DNA of 64,000 nt. It comes from Mycobacterium sp. ELW1 (GTDB lineage: Bacteria > Actinomycetota > Actinomycetes > Mycobacteriales > Mycobacteriaceae). Under the pieces are notes generated by a model. It had not been told where the DNA came from. It did no database searches and saw only the letters and a list, made by a program, of their open reading frames with translations. Below are positions 7,742 to 17,503 of the stretch, piece by piece. The stretch is taken from NCBI RefSeq assembly GCF_008329905.1, contig NZ_CP032155.1:3968001-4032000 (forward strand). The letters run 5' to 3'. Each line of letters opens with the position of its first letter. The first letter of the stretch is position 1. The position numbers and the translations under genes were made by a program.

Positions 7742-9313
7742 GTGCCAGAGGGTCACGAACTACTCGACGACGACGAAAAGCACCTCGCCAGCCTCGGGTA
7801 TACCCAGGAGCTGCACCGGTCCTGGTCCGGCTTCAGCAATTTCGCCATCTCGTTCTCGATCATCTCGATCCTGGCCGGCTGCTTCACCTCGTTCGGCCTC
7901 GGCTGGAACAACGGTGGGCCCGCCGCCATCGCCTGGGGCTGGCCGATTCTGTCGGCGTTCATCCTGCTCATCGGACTCTGTATGTCGGAGTTGGTGTCGG
8001 CGTTCCCGACATCCGGCGGAATCTATTGGTGGGCAGCCAAACTCGGCGGTCCCAAAGCCGGCTACTACACCGGCTGGCTGAACCTGGTCGGACTGATCGC
8101 CATCCTGGCGTCGGTGGCCTACGGGTCGGCGACGTTCCTCGACCTGACACTGGGCACGTTCAGCGAGAGCTGGCTGGCCGGCTACAGCCTGACCCGGACA
8201 TTCATCATGTTCCTGGTCATCCTGGTGATCGTCGCGACGATCAACATCTTCTCGTCCCACCTGCTCGCCGTCATCAACAACATCTCGGTGTGGTGGCATG
8301 TCATCGGCGCTGCGGCTGTCATCGTCATCCTGTGGCTGATCCCCGCGCAGCACGCCAGCTTCTCCACGGTGTTCGCCACGACCGTCAACAACACCGGCTT
8401 CTTCGGCGGATCGACCTCGGGCTTCGGCTTCCTGCTGTTCGTGCTGCCGATGTCGGCGATCCTGACCCAGTACACGATCACCGGCTACGACGCCTCTGCT
8501 CACCTGTCCGAGGAGACCAAGAGCGCCGCTGACGGTGCCGCCAAGGGCATCTGGCGGTCGATCTTCTACTCGGCGATCGGCGGCTGGATCCTGCTGCTGA
8601 CCTTCCTGTTCGCCGTTCAGGACGTCGACGGCGTGACCAAGGGCGGTGGTGCCGTCGCGACGATCTTCAGCCAGGCGATGGACTCCAAGTGGGTCGCCAT
8701 CGTGCTGCTGATCTCGACGGCCGGCCAGCTGTTCTGCACCACCGCGTGCCAGACCAGTGCCTCGCGGATGCTGTTCGCGTTCAGCCGTGACCGTGCGGTG
8801 CCGGGACATCAGCTCTGGTCGAAGCTCAGCAGCAGGAAGGTGCCCGCCAACGCGGTGATCGTGACCGCCGCGATTGCGGCGATCCTGACCCTGCCCGCGC
8901 TGGTCGAAGTCGACATCAACGGCGCCCCGGTGCCGATCGCCTTCTTCGCCGTGGTGTCGATCGGCGTGGTGGGTCTGTACCTGTGCTTCGCGGTGCCGAT
9001 CTACTTCCGCTGGAAGGCCGGCGATTCCTTCCCGCTGGGCAAATGGAATCTGCGGGGCCACCACAAGTGGATGGCGCCGCTGGCGTTGGCCGAGATCGTC
9101 ATCACCTCGATCATCGCGATGTTCCCCACGTCGATCGGCGGCGCGCCGTGGGACGCCAGCTTCGAGTGGAAGTTCGTCAACTACACGCCCCTGGTGGTTG
9201 GCGGCGTGCTGATCCTGCTCTTCATCTACTGGCACGCATCGGTGAAGAACTGGTTCACCGGCCCGATCAAGCAGGTGGACGCATCGGGCGAACAGCTGGA
9301 GGGGGTTTCCTAA
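7742..9313 (+). CDS. APC superfamily amino acid/amine permease
   Basis: A 523-residue transporter with about twelve membrane helices. The N-terminal LHRSWSGFSNFAISFS motif and the GWPI to SELVSAFPTSGGIYWWAA stretch are typical of the GABA/choline permease branch of APC carriers. The GTG at 7742 has AAGGAGA 5 bases upstream and is preferred. A second GTG at 7703 with AGGAGA upstream would add 13 residues. It is divergent from glnA4, sharing a 100-150-base promoter region with a palindrome. It is the likely uptake system for the amine degraded by that operon. Confidence 0.88.
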   Translation: MPEGHELLDDDEKHLASLGYTQELHRSWSGFSNFAISFSIISILAGCFTSFGLGWNNGGPAAIAWGWPILSAFILLIGLCMSELVSAFPTSGGIYWWAAKLGGPKAGYYTGWLNLVGLIAILASVAYGSATFLDLTLGTFSESWLAGYSLTRTFIMFLVILVIVATINIFSSHLLAVINNISVWWHVIGAAAVIVILWLIPAQHASFSTVFATTVNNTGFFGGSTSGFGFLLFVLPMSAILTQYTITGYDASAHLSEETKSAADGAAKGIWRSIFYSAIGGWILLLTFLFAVQDVDGVTKGGGAVATIFSQAMDSKWVAIVLLISTAGQLFCTTACQTSASRMLFAFSRDRAVPGHQLWSKLSSRKVPANAVIVTAAIAAILTLPALVEVDINGAPVPIAFFAVVSIGVVGLYLCFAVPIYFRWKAGDSFPLGKWNLRGHHKWMAPLALAEIVITSIIAMFPTSIGGAPWDASFEWKFVNYTPLVVGGVLILLFIYWHASVKNWFTGPIKQVDASGEQLEGVS

Positions 9314-9355
9314 CACGCAGGAGACCAACACCCCAGGCCCTCCGTGAGGCGGGCC

Positions 9356-9392
9356 CCGCGCCCCTCGTGCCCAGGCCGAGGGGCGCGGTTTG
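9356..9392 (+). terminator. Hairpin terminator after the permease gene
   Basis: The perfect 12-base arms CCGCGCCCCTCG (9356-9367) and CGAGGGGCGCGG (9377-9388) enclose a 9-base loop and are followed by TTTG. It lies 42 bases after the permease stop and before asnO. The T run is short, as is usual in mycobacteria. Confidence 0.7.
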
Positions 9393-9517
9393 TGTGGAGC
9401 CCTGCCTTGTCTGAGCCTCCGTCTGGTGTGAGCACCGTCTCGGCCCGGGTTAAGACTCGTTCGCCGCGGGTAAGTGGAAGCCGAGGACAGCGAAACAGAC
9501 GGGATTGGTCGGGAACG

Positions 9518-11375
9518 ATGTGTGGAGCGGCAGGTGAAGTCCGTCTCGACAATCAGGCCCCCGATGTGGCCGCGGTGGCTGCGATGGCGGAGACGATGGA
9601 GCCCCGTGGGCCGGACGCGTCGGGTGTGTGGTCACAGGGCCGGGTGGCGCTCGGCCATCGCCGGCTGAAGATCATCGATCTCTCCGAAGCCGGGGCTCAG
9701 CCCATGGTCGATGCCGAGCTCGGACTGACCATCGCCTGGAATGGCTGCATCTACAACTACGAGGCCCTGCGCGACGAACTCGCCGGTCACGGCTACCGGT
9801 TCTTCTCCCACAGTGACACCGAGGTGTTGCTCAAGGCCTACCACCACTGGGGTGACCGGTTCGTCGACCGCTTGTACGGGATGTTCGCCTTCGCGATCAC
9901 CGAACGTGACAGCGGCCGCGTACTGCTCGGTCGCGACCGACTCGGCATCAAACCGCTGTACATCAGCGAGGATTCCCGCCGCATCCGGTTCGCGTCATCA
10001 CTGCCCGCCCTGCTCGCCGGCGGTGGCGTCGACACCCGCATCGACCCGATCGCGCTGCACCACTACCTGACCTTCCATTCGGTGGTCCCGGCACCGCGCA
10101 CCATCCTGTGTGGCGTCCGCAAGCTCTCCCCCGGCACCCTGCTGGCCATCGAACCCGACGGCACGCGACGCGAGATCACCTACTGGGAACCGGATTTCAG
10201 CCGTCGCGCGGACCGGTCCGACTGGAGCGAACGCGATTGGGAGGACGCGGTTCTCGACTCGTTGCGGGCCGCCGTCAAGCGCCGCCTGGTCGCCGACGTG
10301 CCCGTCGGCTGCCTGCTCTCGGGCGGGGTGGACTCCAGCTTGATCGTCGGCCTGCTCGCCGAAGCGGGCCAGCAGGGACTGTCGACCTTCTCCATCGGCT
10401 TCGAATCGGTCGGCGGCGTCAAGGGTGACGAATTCGTCTACTCCGACATCGTGGCCGAGCGGTTCGGCACCGACCACCATCAGATCCGCATAGACACCGC
10501 CCGGATGCTGCCCGCGCTGCAGGGCGCGATCGGCGCGATGAGCGAGCCGATGGTGTCCCACGACTGCGTCGCGTTTTATCTGCTGAGCCAGGAAGTCGCC
10601 AAGCACGTCAAGGTGGTTCAGTCCGGTCAGGGCGCGGACGAGGTGTTCGCCGGCTACCACTGGTATCCCCGATGGCCGAGCCGGACGCGGCCAGCGTCGA
10701 CGGTTCCCCTGGCGCACCCCGATGGCCGAGCCGGACGCGGCCAGCGTCGACGGTTCCCTGGCGCGATACCGCGGAGCGTTCTTCGATCGCGACCACGACG
10801 GCGTGGCCGCACTGCTCGCCGACGACCGGCTCACCGGCCGGGAGGATCCCAGCCTGTCATTCGTCGCCGAGCACTTCGCCCGGCCCGGCGCGCAGACCGG
10901 CGTGGACCGCGCCTTGCGGCTGGACACCACCGTGATGCTGGTCGACGATCCGGTCAAGCGCGTCGACAACATGACGATGGCGTGGGGGCTGGAGGGCCGG
11001 GTGCCCTTCCTCGACCACGATCTGGTGGAGCTCGCGGCAACCTGCCCGCCCGAGCTCAAAACCGCCCACGGCGGCAAAGGCGTGCTGAAAGAGGCTGCCC
11101 GCCAAGTTATTCCAGCCGAAGTGATCGACCGGCCGAAGGGCTATTTCCCGGTGCCCGCGCTCACCCATCTGGAAGGGCCGTATCTGGAGATGGTCCGTGA
11201 CGCGTTGTACGCGCCGGCGGCCAAGGAGCGCGGCCTGTTCCGGCCCGAGGCAGTGGAGCGGTTGCTGGCCGATCCCAACGGGCGGCTGACCCCGCTGCGC
11301 GGCAATGAACTCTGGCAGATCGGACTCCTCGAGCTATGGCTGCAGCAGCACGGCATCACGGGGCCGGCCGCATGA
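9518..11375 (+). pseudogene. asnO: N-acetylglutaminylglutamine amidotransferase (asparagine synthase-like), frame disrupted
   Basis: The N-terminal part (9518 to about 10666) starts MCGAAGE with the Cys2 nucleophile of a class II glutamine amidotransferase. The synthetase domain follows with the ATP loop CLLSGGVDSSLIVG and GQGADEVFAGYHWYP. The C-terminal part continues in another frame from 10722 (MAEPDAASVDGS to the TGA at 11375; RVDNMTMAWGLEGRVPFLDHD is conserved). Between them is a 50-base direct duplication with different C-run lengths. AsnO homologues amidate the C-terminus of N-acetylglutaminylglutamine, an osmolyte. The stop overlaps the ngg start (ATGA). Either the gene is a recent pseudogene or the assembly has an error; both halves otherwise look conserved. 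Confidence 0.85.
10667..10765 (+). repeat. 50-base tandem direct duplication inside asnO
   Basis: Copy 1 starts at 10667 and copy 2 at 10717. Each begins CCCCGATGGCCGAGCCGGAC and is nearly identical for about 48 bases. Copy 1 has GGTTCCCCTGG where copy 2 has GGTTCCCTGG. The period of 50 is not a multiple of three, so it breaks the asnO frame. Confidence 0.9.
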
Positions 11376-13129
11376 GCACCTCGTCGCACACCGAGGCCAT
11401 CACGATGAGCCTGCACGAGGCCTCGCCCGAAGACCTGGTCCGCGAGATGTCCGACGATGTGGTGCTCGAATTGGGTTGGGGCCGACTGATTTTCGGGCAG
11501 ACCTTCGAGAGCCCCGACAAGCTGGCCGCGGTGCTGCAGCAGGAGGAGCAGGGCCGGCGCGACATCTGCATCTACGCCCGCGAATCGCATGTGCTGGTGG
11601 CCAAGTCGCCGGCTGAGCTGTTCATCGACCCCAGCCACACCTACCGCTGGCGGCTGCACCCCGACGACCCCGAGGTGCCGACGCCGGCCGGGTTCAGTGT
11701 GCGCCCACTGCGCGATCAGGGCGAAGCCGACGAGATGAACCGGGTGTACGTGCGCTGCGGCATGGTGCCGGCCCCTACCGAACTGATCTGGAACAACCAT
11801 CTGCACTCCGACGCGGTGGAGTATCTCGTCGCAGTGCGCGACGACGACGGGTCGGTGGTCGGCACGGTCACCGGCGTCGACCACAAACGGCTGTTCAACG
11901 ACCCCGAGGACGGATCCAGCCTGTGGTCACTGGCGGTCGACCCGACTGCCAGCCTGCCCGGCATCGGCGCATCGCTGACCCGCACGCTGGCCGCCATCTT
12001 CCGCGGGCGCGGCCGTGCCTACCTGGACCTCTCGGTGGCCTACGACAACGACGCCGCGATCGCGCTGTACGAGAAGCTCGGCTTCCAGCGCGTTCCGGTG
12101 CTGGCCGTCAAGCGCAAGAACGCGATCAACGAGCCGCTGTTCACCCCGGCGTCCGAGACGGTCGACGATCTGAACCCGTACGCGCGCATCATCGCCGACG
12201 AGGCCATGCGCCGCGGAATCCGTATCGAGGTCCTCGACGCGGAGACCGGTGAGATGCGATTGTCCTACGGCGGCCGCAGCGTGGTGACGCGAGAGTCGTT
12301 GAGCGAATACACCTCTGCGGTCGCGATGAGCCGCTGCGACGATAAGCGACTGACCCGTCGCATCGTCTCCGAAGCCGGCATCATCGTGCCGCGGGGCCGC
12401 CTGGCCACCTTCGATCACGACGATCACACCTTCCTGGCCGAGGTCGGCGACGTCGTCGTCAAACCGACCCGTGGCGAGCAGGGCAAAGGCATCACCGTCG
12501 GGATCGACAGCCCCGAGGCGTTGGACGCCGCCCTGGCCCGGGCCCGTGAACAGCACCCCGAGGTGCTGATCGAACAGCGCGCCTGCGGTGACGATCTCCG
12601 CCTGGTGGTCATCGACGGCAAGGTCGTCGCCGCGGCTCTGCGCAAACCGGCCGAGATCATCGGCACCGGCAAACACACCGTCCGGGAACTCATCGAGACC
12701 CAGAGCCGCCGCCGCGCCGCGGCCACCGGCGGCGAATCGCGTATCCCCCTCGACGACGTCACCGAAGCGACTGTGGCCGAGGGCGGTTGGTCGTTCGACG
12801 ACGTCCTTCCCGAAAGCGAGCGGCTGCGGGTACGCAAGACCGCGAACCTGCACCAGGGCGGCACCATTCACGATGTGACGGCCATCGTTCATCCCGAGCT
12901 GTGCCGGGTCGCCGTGGTAGCGGCAGAGGCCATCGGCATCCCGGTCACCGGCATCGATCTCCTGGTGCCCGACGTGACCCGCGACGAGTATGTGTTCATC
13001 GAAGCCAACGAGCGGCCCGGGCTGGCCAATCACCAGCCACAGCCCACCGCACAGGCTTTCGTCGACTTCCTGTTCCCCGGACAGCCGGGTCTACCGCAGG
13101 CGTGGACTCCGGAAGAGCCCCAGCGCTGA
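11372..13129 (+). CDS. ngg: N-acetylglutaminylglutamine synthetase (GNAT + ATP-grasp)
   Basis: A 585-residue two-domain protein. Residues about 100-250 form a GNAT acetyltransferase (LWSLAVDPTASLPGIGASLTRTLAAIF, then AIALYEKLGFQRVPV). Residues about 290-580 form an ATP-grasp ligase like cyanophycin synthetase (VVVKPTRGEQGKGITVGI, DDLRLVVIDGKVVAAALRKPA, TGIDLLVPDV, FIEANERPGL). Together these would join two glutamines and acetylate the dipeptide, the first step of NAGGN osmolyte synthesis. The ATG at 11372 overlaps the asnO stop (ATGA), as expected for a coupled pair. Loss of asnO function would leave the unamidated dipeptide as product. Confidence 0.87.
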   Translation: MSTSSHTEAITMSLHEASPEDLVREMSDDVVLELGWGRLIFGQTFESPDKLAAVLQQEEQGRRDICIYARESHVLVAKSPAELFIDPSHTYRWRLHPDDPEVPTPAGFSVRPLRDQGEADEMNRVYVRCGMVPAPTELIWNNHLHSDAVEYLVAVRDDDGSVVGTVTGVDHKRLFNDPEDGSSLWSLAVDPTASLPGIGASLTRTLAAIFRGRGRAYLDLSVAYDNDAAIALYEKLGFQRVPVLAVKRKNAINEPLFTPASETVDDLNPYARIIADEAMRRGIRIEVLDAETGEMRLSYGGRSVVTRESLSEYTSAVAMSRCDDKRLTRRIVSEAGIIVPRGRLATFDHDDHTFLAEVGDVVVKPTRGEQGKGITVGIDSPEALDAALARAREQHPEVLIEQRACGDDLRLVVIDGKVVAAALRKPAEIIGTGKHTVRELIETQSRRRAAATGGESRIPLDDVTEATVAEGGWSFDDVLPESERLRVRKTANLHQGGTIHDVTAIVHPELCRVAVVAAEAIGIPVTGIDLLVPDVTRDEYVFIEANERPGLANHQPQPTAQAFVDFLFPGQPGLPQAWTPEEPQR

Positions 13130-13131
13130 AC

Positions 13132-13695
13132 TCACCAGGTGCTGGTGCGCAACACGATCTCCGCGGCCAGCTGCGCGGTGGACTCGGCGGCGTTGCGCCT
13201 GCCGGTGAACTCCACCAATCGATAGTCGCTGTACACGTAGCGCTGACTGGCCCTGGCCAGTGCGCGGGCGGCGGGGGTACTGACCAGCGCGGTGGTGTTG
13301 ATCTCCACCGGCGGGCAGTCCTCATCGCGGACCACACCGTTCTGATCGGGGACGCGCGGATGTCCGCGGTCGATCACGACCAGGCCGGTGAACCGGTCGA
13401 GCCGGGTGGCGGCCAATTCCCACGCGAGCTCGGCGCCCGCGCGATCCCCCACCAGGATTCCCCACCGGACGTCAAGGGCGTCGAGAATGCCGATGACCGC
13501 TTTCGGATGTAGCCGCGGGTCGGCGCCGATGACGACCGTGCGTACCGACGCCGTGTGCAGGCGCTGACAGACCCCGTCGTAGGCAGCCGGTGCATGCTGG
13601 GCTGCACCCAGCAACACGACATAGGGGCCCTTCTCCGGACCGGTCACGCTGACCGGCACGGGGAACCCATCGACAGTCACCATCGTCGAAGGCAT
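13132..13695 (-). CDS. Alpha/beta-hydrolase-fold protein, apparently without the usual nucleophile
   Basis: A 187-residue protein with an alpha/beta hydrolase pattern: YVVLLGAAQHAPAAYDGVCQRL at the first strand and oxyanion loop, then GILVGDRAGAELAWELAATR where the nucleophile elbow should be. The expected G-x-S-x-G reads G-D-R-A-G, so the Ser is replaced by Arg. A short C-terminal cap and a helix follow. It is convergent with ngg (2-base gap). Function is unknown: it may be a catalytically dead binding protein or use a different residue. Confidence 0.6.
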   Translation of the reverse strand: MPSTMVTVDGFPVPVSVTGPEKGPYVVLLGAAQHAPAAYDGVCQRLHTASVRTVVIGADPRLHPKAVIGILDALDVRWGILVGDRAGAELAWELAATRLDRFTGLVVIDRGHPRVPDQNGVVRDEDCPPVEINTTALVSTPAARALARASQRYVYSDYRLVEFTGRRNAAESTAQLAAEIVLRTSTW

Positions 13696-13756
13696 TTCGC
13701 CACGTTACTGCGAAAGTGGCGTTCCCGAGGCAGTTTCCGCAGGGTTCCTCATCTCC

Positions 13757-14425
13757 TCAGATCGCGTTACGGATCTTCACAGCTTGCTTGTTGAACACGT
13801 CCAGGAACGTCTGCGGCAGTGACGCTTTGGCAGCGATGCTGGGATCAGATGTGGGAAAAGCGATTCCGAAAACTCCATACCGGCCCACATTCTGGAACGC
13901 CATGTAAACACTACTGGCCGAACCCATCAGCTGCATCGTTTGCTGATACGCCAGCGCATCGTCACTCAAGCCGGGAAGCTCCGTGGTGGTGATCGGGATG
14001 CCCTTGCTCCGGGTGTCGAAGTAGGTCTCGAACTGGGCGCAGCGGCCTGCCGCCGCCTCGAGCTTGTCCAGATCCAGGGGCCACGACAGGACCGTCATCA
14101 CGATGCGTGTGCCGTTGTAGGTGGCCGCGTACTTGGCCGCGCTGCCCGGCCCGCGTTCGGCCGAGTCGGCGATCACATTGGTCAGGGCGTTCGCGCAGCC
14201 CTCCGGTCGCGAACGCATCGACGGCGGACTACCGGTGTTGTCAGGTTGACCGAGCTGCTCGACGATGCGGTCGTACTGCACGCCGGGCGGGAAATCGGCC
14301 GGCGCCAGCGTGGCCTTCTCCAGCGTGGCGCCCGGCCATGTCGCGGTTCCCGACACCGTCGACCCGCAACCGGTGACCAGGACCGCAGCCACCGACAGGG
14401 TGACCAGAACCGCCCGAGCCGACAT
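13757..14425 (-). CDS. Putative secreted lipoprotein
   Basis: A 222-residue protein with a lipoprotein signal peptide: hydrophobic VLVTLSVAAVLVTG then Cys20 (lipobox VTGC). The mature part begins GSTVSGTATWPG and has two further Cys (in EGCANAL and GRCAQFE) that could form a disulfide. The layout resembles mycobacterial sensor-type lipoproteins (PknH extracellular-domain-like), but I cannot name a function. It lies 61 bases from the hydrolase-fold gene and 10 bases from the cobQ stop, all on the minus strand. Confidence 0.75.
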   Translation of the reverse strand: MSARAVLVTLSVAAVLVTGCGSTVSGTATWPGATLEKATLAPADFPPGVQYDRIVEQLGQPDNTGSPPSMRSRPEGCANALTNVIADSAERGPGSAAKYAATYNGTRIVMTVLSWPLDLDKLEAAAGRCAQFETYFDTRSKGIPITTTELPGLSDDALAYQQTMQLMGSASSVYMAFQNVGRYGVFGIAFPTSDPSIAAKASLPQTFLDVFNKQAVKIRNAI

Positions 14426-14435
14426 GAGTGTCAGG

Positions 14436-15941
14436 CTACCGACCCAATCGGGTGCTCACCGTCGGACGCACCGGCACACCGCCGCTGATCAGGGACAACA
14501 GCGCATCGATATCAAGGTGGGCGACCAGCAGATCCGCCATCAGATCGAGTTGGGCATCCCGGCGCCCCGGCACGCTGACATCGGTCGCGACCTCGAAACC
14601 GGACCGGCCCGCCGCCGCCGCGACGGTGGCGAGCCACCCCCGCCGGAACTCGTCGTTGTCCAGTAGGCCGTGCCAGTGGGTGCCGAACACCGCGCCTCGC
14701 AGGTAACCCTGGACGGCGCCGTCGGCGTCGAACCAGCTGTCCTCGCCACACCTGGAAACCCGACCGTGGTGGATTTCGTAGCCACTCAACGGACTCTCCC
14801 AGTGCCGCAGCACCTTCTCGGGCGCGAAGTCGATCTCGGCATCGAGCAGTCCCAACCCCTCGACGTCACCCGTCCGGGTTTCCACGGTGTCACCGATGCG
14901 CCGTGCCAGCATCTGAAAGCCGCCGCAGATGCCGAGCACCGGGCGACCGGAGTTGGCATGCGCGGTGACCGCATCGGCGAGGCCCCGCTCCCGCAGCCAG
15001 CCGAGGTCGGCGACGGTCGCCTTGCTTCCGGGGATGACGACGACGTCGGCGTCGGACAGCTCCGCAGGCTCGCTGACCCACCGGACCAGCACACCCGGTT
15101 CGCAGGCCAGTGCTTCGACGTCGGTGGAATTGGAGATGCGCGGCAGCCGGATCGCCGCGACGCGCAGCCGCTGTTCACCGCGCGGCGGAGCCGGAACACC
15201 GACCACATGCCCGGCCACCACCGATACCGAATCCTCGGCGTCGAGCCACAGCCCGTCGCTGTACGGCACGATGCCGTAGGTGGGCCGACCGGTGAGCTCG
15301 GCGAGCTGGTCGAGGCCGGGGGCCAAGAGCGCCGGATCCCCGCGGAACTTGTTGACGATGAAGCCCGCGATCAGCGCCTGGTCTTGCGGCGACAGCACGG
15401 CGACGGTGCCGAACAGGTGAGCCAGCAGACCACCGCGGTCGATGTCGCCGACGATCACGACCGGCAGGTCGGCCGCCCGGGCCAACCCCATGTTGGCCAG
15501 ATCGGTTGCCCGCAAGTTGATTTCGGCCGGCGATCCCGCGCCTTCGCACAGCACGACGTCGAACTCCGCGCGCAGCGACGCCAGTTCGTCGGCGACCACC
15601 CCGGCGAGCCGGTCGCGATGCTGGATGTAGTCGGCCGCGCCGACCGTGCCGACCGGGTGGCCCCTGACCACCAACTGGGAGGTGCGGTCACTGCCGGGTT
15701 TGAGCAGCACCGGGTTGAACCGGGTAGTGGGCGCCAGTCCCGCCGCCCGCGCCTGCATACCCTGGGCCCGGCCGATCTCGCCCCCCTCGACGGTGACCAC
15801 CGAGTTGTTGCTCATGTTCTGCGCCTTGAACGGCGCCACGCGAATTCCCTTGCGCACCAACAGTCGGCACAGTCCGGCGACGACCATCGACTTGCCGGCA
15901 TCCGATGTGGTGCCGGCGATCAGCAGCGCGCCGCCGCTCAC
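14436..15941 (-). CDS. cobQ: Cobyric acid synthase CobQ
   Basis: A 501-residue enzyme amidating four carboxylates of adenosylcobyrinic acid a,c-diamide with glutamine and ATP. The N-terminal dethiobiotin-synthetase-like ATPase domain has [19 protein letters not shown] and [10 protein letters not shown]. The C-terminal type I amidotransferase domain has [14 protein letters not shown], where Cys replaces nothing and is the expected nucleophile, plus the terminal [12 protein letters not shown] prefer the GTG at 15941 ([10 protein letters not shown]) because family members begin just before the P-loop. A GTG at 15977 would add a 12-residue Arg-rich tail. Neither start has a clear ribosome site. 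Other cobalamin genes are absent from the window. Confidence 0.9.
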   Translation of the reverse strand: MSGGALLIAGTTSDAGKSMVVAGLCRLLVRKGIRVAPFKAQNMSNNSVVTVEGGEIGRAQGMQARAAGLAPTTRFNPVLLKPGSDRTSQLVVRGHPVGTVGAADYIQHRDRLAGVVADELASLRAEFDVVLCEGAGSPAEINLRATDLANMGLARAADLPVVIVGDIDRGGLLAHLFGTVAVLSPQDQALIAGFIVNKFRGDPALLAPGLDQLAELTGRPTYGIVPYSDGLWLDAEDSVSVVAGHVVGVPAPPRGEQRLRVAAIRLPRISNSTDVEALACEPGVLVRWVSEPAELSDADVVVIPGSKATVADLGWLRERGLADAVTAHANSGRPVLGICGGFQMLARRIGDTVETRTGDVEGLGLLDAEIDFAPEKVLRHWESPLSGYEIHHGRVSRCGEDSWFDADGAVQGYLRGAVFGTHWHGLLDNDEFRRGWLATVAAAAGRSGFEVATDVSVPGRRDAQLDLMADLLVAHLDIDALLSLISGGVPVRPTVSTRLGR

Positions 15942-16014
15942 GTCGTGGCGCCGAGCGTGCGGTTTCGTCCGCAACACGCCGCTGATCGCGTACGAGGACG
16001 CACACTCGCCACGA

Positions 16015-16875
16015 TTACGGCGCCAGCGTCAGAATTTCCGCGCCGTCTTCGGTGACGACCAGCGTGTGCTCGAACTGCGCGGTCCACTTGCGATCCTTGG
16101 TGGCGACCGTCCAGCCGTCGTCCCAGATCTCGTAGTCCAGCGCCCCGAGGTTGATCATCGGTTCGATGGTGAACGTCATCCCCGGCTCCAGCACGGTCTC
16201 CACCTCAGGCTGGTCGTAGTGCAACACCACCAGTCCGTTGTGGAACGTGGTGCCGATTCCGTGACCGGTGAAGTCGCGAACAACGTTGTAGCCGAACCGG
16301 TTTGCGTACGCCTCGATGACCCGGCCGACCACCGACAGGGCCCGACCGGGCTTGACGGCCTTGATCGCGCGCATCGTCGCCTCGTGCGTGCGCTCGACCA
16401 GCAGGCGGTGCTCCTCGCTGACCTCACCGGCCAGGAAGGTGGCGTTGGTGTCACCGTGCACACCGTTGATGTAGGCCGTCACGTCGATGTTCACGATGTC
16501 GCCGTCCTCGACGACCGTAGAGTCGGGGATGCCGTGGCAGATGATCTCGTTCAGCGACGTACAGCACGACTTCGGAAATCCCTTGTAGTGCAATGTCGAG
16601 GGGTAGGCGCCGTGATCGATCATGTAGTCGTGGGCGATGCGGTCCAGCTCGTCGGTGGTGATTCCCGGCGCGACGGCCTTACCCGCCTCGGCCAGCGCGC
16701 CCGCGGCGATCCGCCCGGCGATGCGCATCTTCTCGATCACCTCGGGCGTTTGAACCCAGGGCTCGCTGCCTTCGGCGACCGTCGACTTACCGACGTATTC
16801 CGGTCGCTCGATCGCCTTCGGGACAGGCAGTTCCGGTGCAACGGTTCCGGGCCGGAGTGCGGTACGTACGGGCAT
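16015..16875 (-). CDS. map: Methionine aminopeptidase, type 1c
   Basis: A 286-residue enzyme removing the initiator Met from nascent proteins. The N-terminal about 40 residues carry Pro-rich motifs ([18 protein letters not shown]) as in MetAP1c of M. tuberculosis (MapB, Rv2861c), thought to dock on the ribosome. The pita-bread catalytic domain has the five metal ligands in [19 protein letters not shown] (two Asp), DFTGHGIG (His), TIEPM (Glu) and QFEHTL (Glu), with the substrate His in GYP to ICHGIPD. It is alone between cobQ and a DUF1707 gene on the minus strand. Confidence 0.94.
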   Translation of the reverse strand: MPVRTALRPGTVAPELPVPKAIERPEYVGKSTVAEGSEPWVQTPEVIEKMRIAGRIAAGALAEAGKAVAPGITTDELDRIAHDYMIDHGAYPSTLHYKGFPKSCCTSLNEIICHGIPDSTVVEDGDIVNIDVTAYINGVHGDTNATFLAGEVSEEHRLLVERTHEATMRAIKAVKPGRALSVVGRVIEAYANRFGYNVVRDFTGHGIGTTFHNGLVVLHYDQPEVETVLEPGMTFTIEPMINLGALDYEIWDDGWTVATKDRKWTAQFEHTLVVTEDGAEILTLAP

Positions 16876-16884
16876 GTTGCCAGC

Positions 16885-17460
16885 CTAATGGCGCCGTAGC
16901 AGCGGACGCTTGGGGCCGCGAACGTTGACCGACCCCATGACCACCCGGCCGGTGAGCACGACGTGCGGGGTGCCTTCGGCCGGGGCGTCCTTGCGGCGAT
17001 CGCGGGCGCTGCCGGCGTACACGGTGACGTCGTCGATGGAGGCGCTGGCGCCGTCGGGCAGCCGCAAATCCAACGACCCGCGCACCATGTCGAGCTCGAT
17101 CACGACGACGGGTCCGGCGAACCGGGCGGTGGTCAGGTCGAGGTCGACCGAACCCAGGCGGCGCACCAGCGCCAGCCGGGTCGGCACCGTCCACTCGCCC
17201 TGCCGCCGCAGCGAGCCCATCCAGCCGCGCAGTTCGACCCGGTCGGCGGCGGAGGTGACGATGGCACCGGGCCCCGGCAGATCGTCGACCAAGACCTCGA
17301 GATCGGAGTGCATCCGCGCCGCCGACACCTGCGCCGAGCGCTCCTCGAATTCGCCGATGTCGATCAGCCCGAGCGCGACGGCGTTGTGCAGCCGCCGCAG
17401 CGTTCCGTTGCGGTCGGCGTCGGAAACCCGCAGTCCAGGGGTGTGTTCGGTTCCGGTCAT
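16885..17460 (-). CDS. DUF1707 domain protein
   Basis: A 191-residue soluble protein. Residues about 9-62 are a DUF1707 domain: RVSDADRNGTLRRLHNAVALGLIDIGEFEERSAQVSAARMHSDLEVLVDDL, common in actinobacteria. The rest has a beta-rich pattern resembling the LiaF-like C-terminal domain (VDLDLTTARF, VVIELDMVRGSLDLRLPDGAS). The role is unknown; LiaF-like domains occur in cell-envelope stress proteins. It is 9 bases upstream of map on the same strand. Confidence 0.8.
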   Translation of the reverse strand: MTGTEHTPGLRVSDADRNGTLRRLHNAVALGLIDIGEFEERSAQVSAARMHSDLEVLVDDLPGPGAIVTSAADRVELRGWMGSLRRQGEWTVPTRLALVRRLGSVDLDLTTARFAGPVVVIELDMVRGSLDLRLPDGASASIDDVTVYAGSARDRRKDAPAEGTPHVVLTGRVVMGSVNVRGPKRPLLRRH

Positions 17461-17503
17461 GGCTTATCCACGGTACCTGCTCGACCTCGACTAGCCTGGG
17501 CCG

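Noticed and set aside
7760..9331. 523-codon minus-strand frame opposite the APC permease
   Set aside because: Rich in Arg, Asp, Gln and His with no domain; the permease frame has clear membrane helices and a ribosome site.
14400..16020. Cobalamin riboswitch near cobQ
   Set aside because: No B12-box-like sequence was seen, and the gene is not preceded by a long leader.
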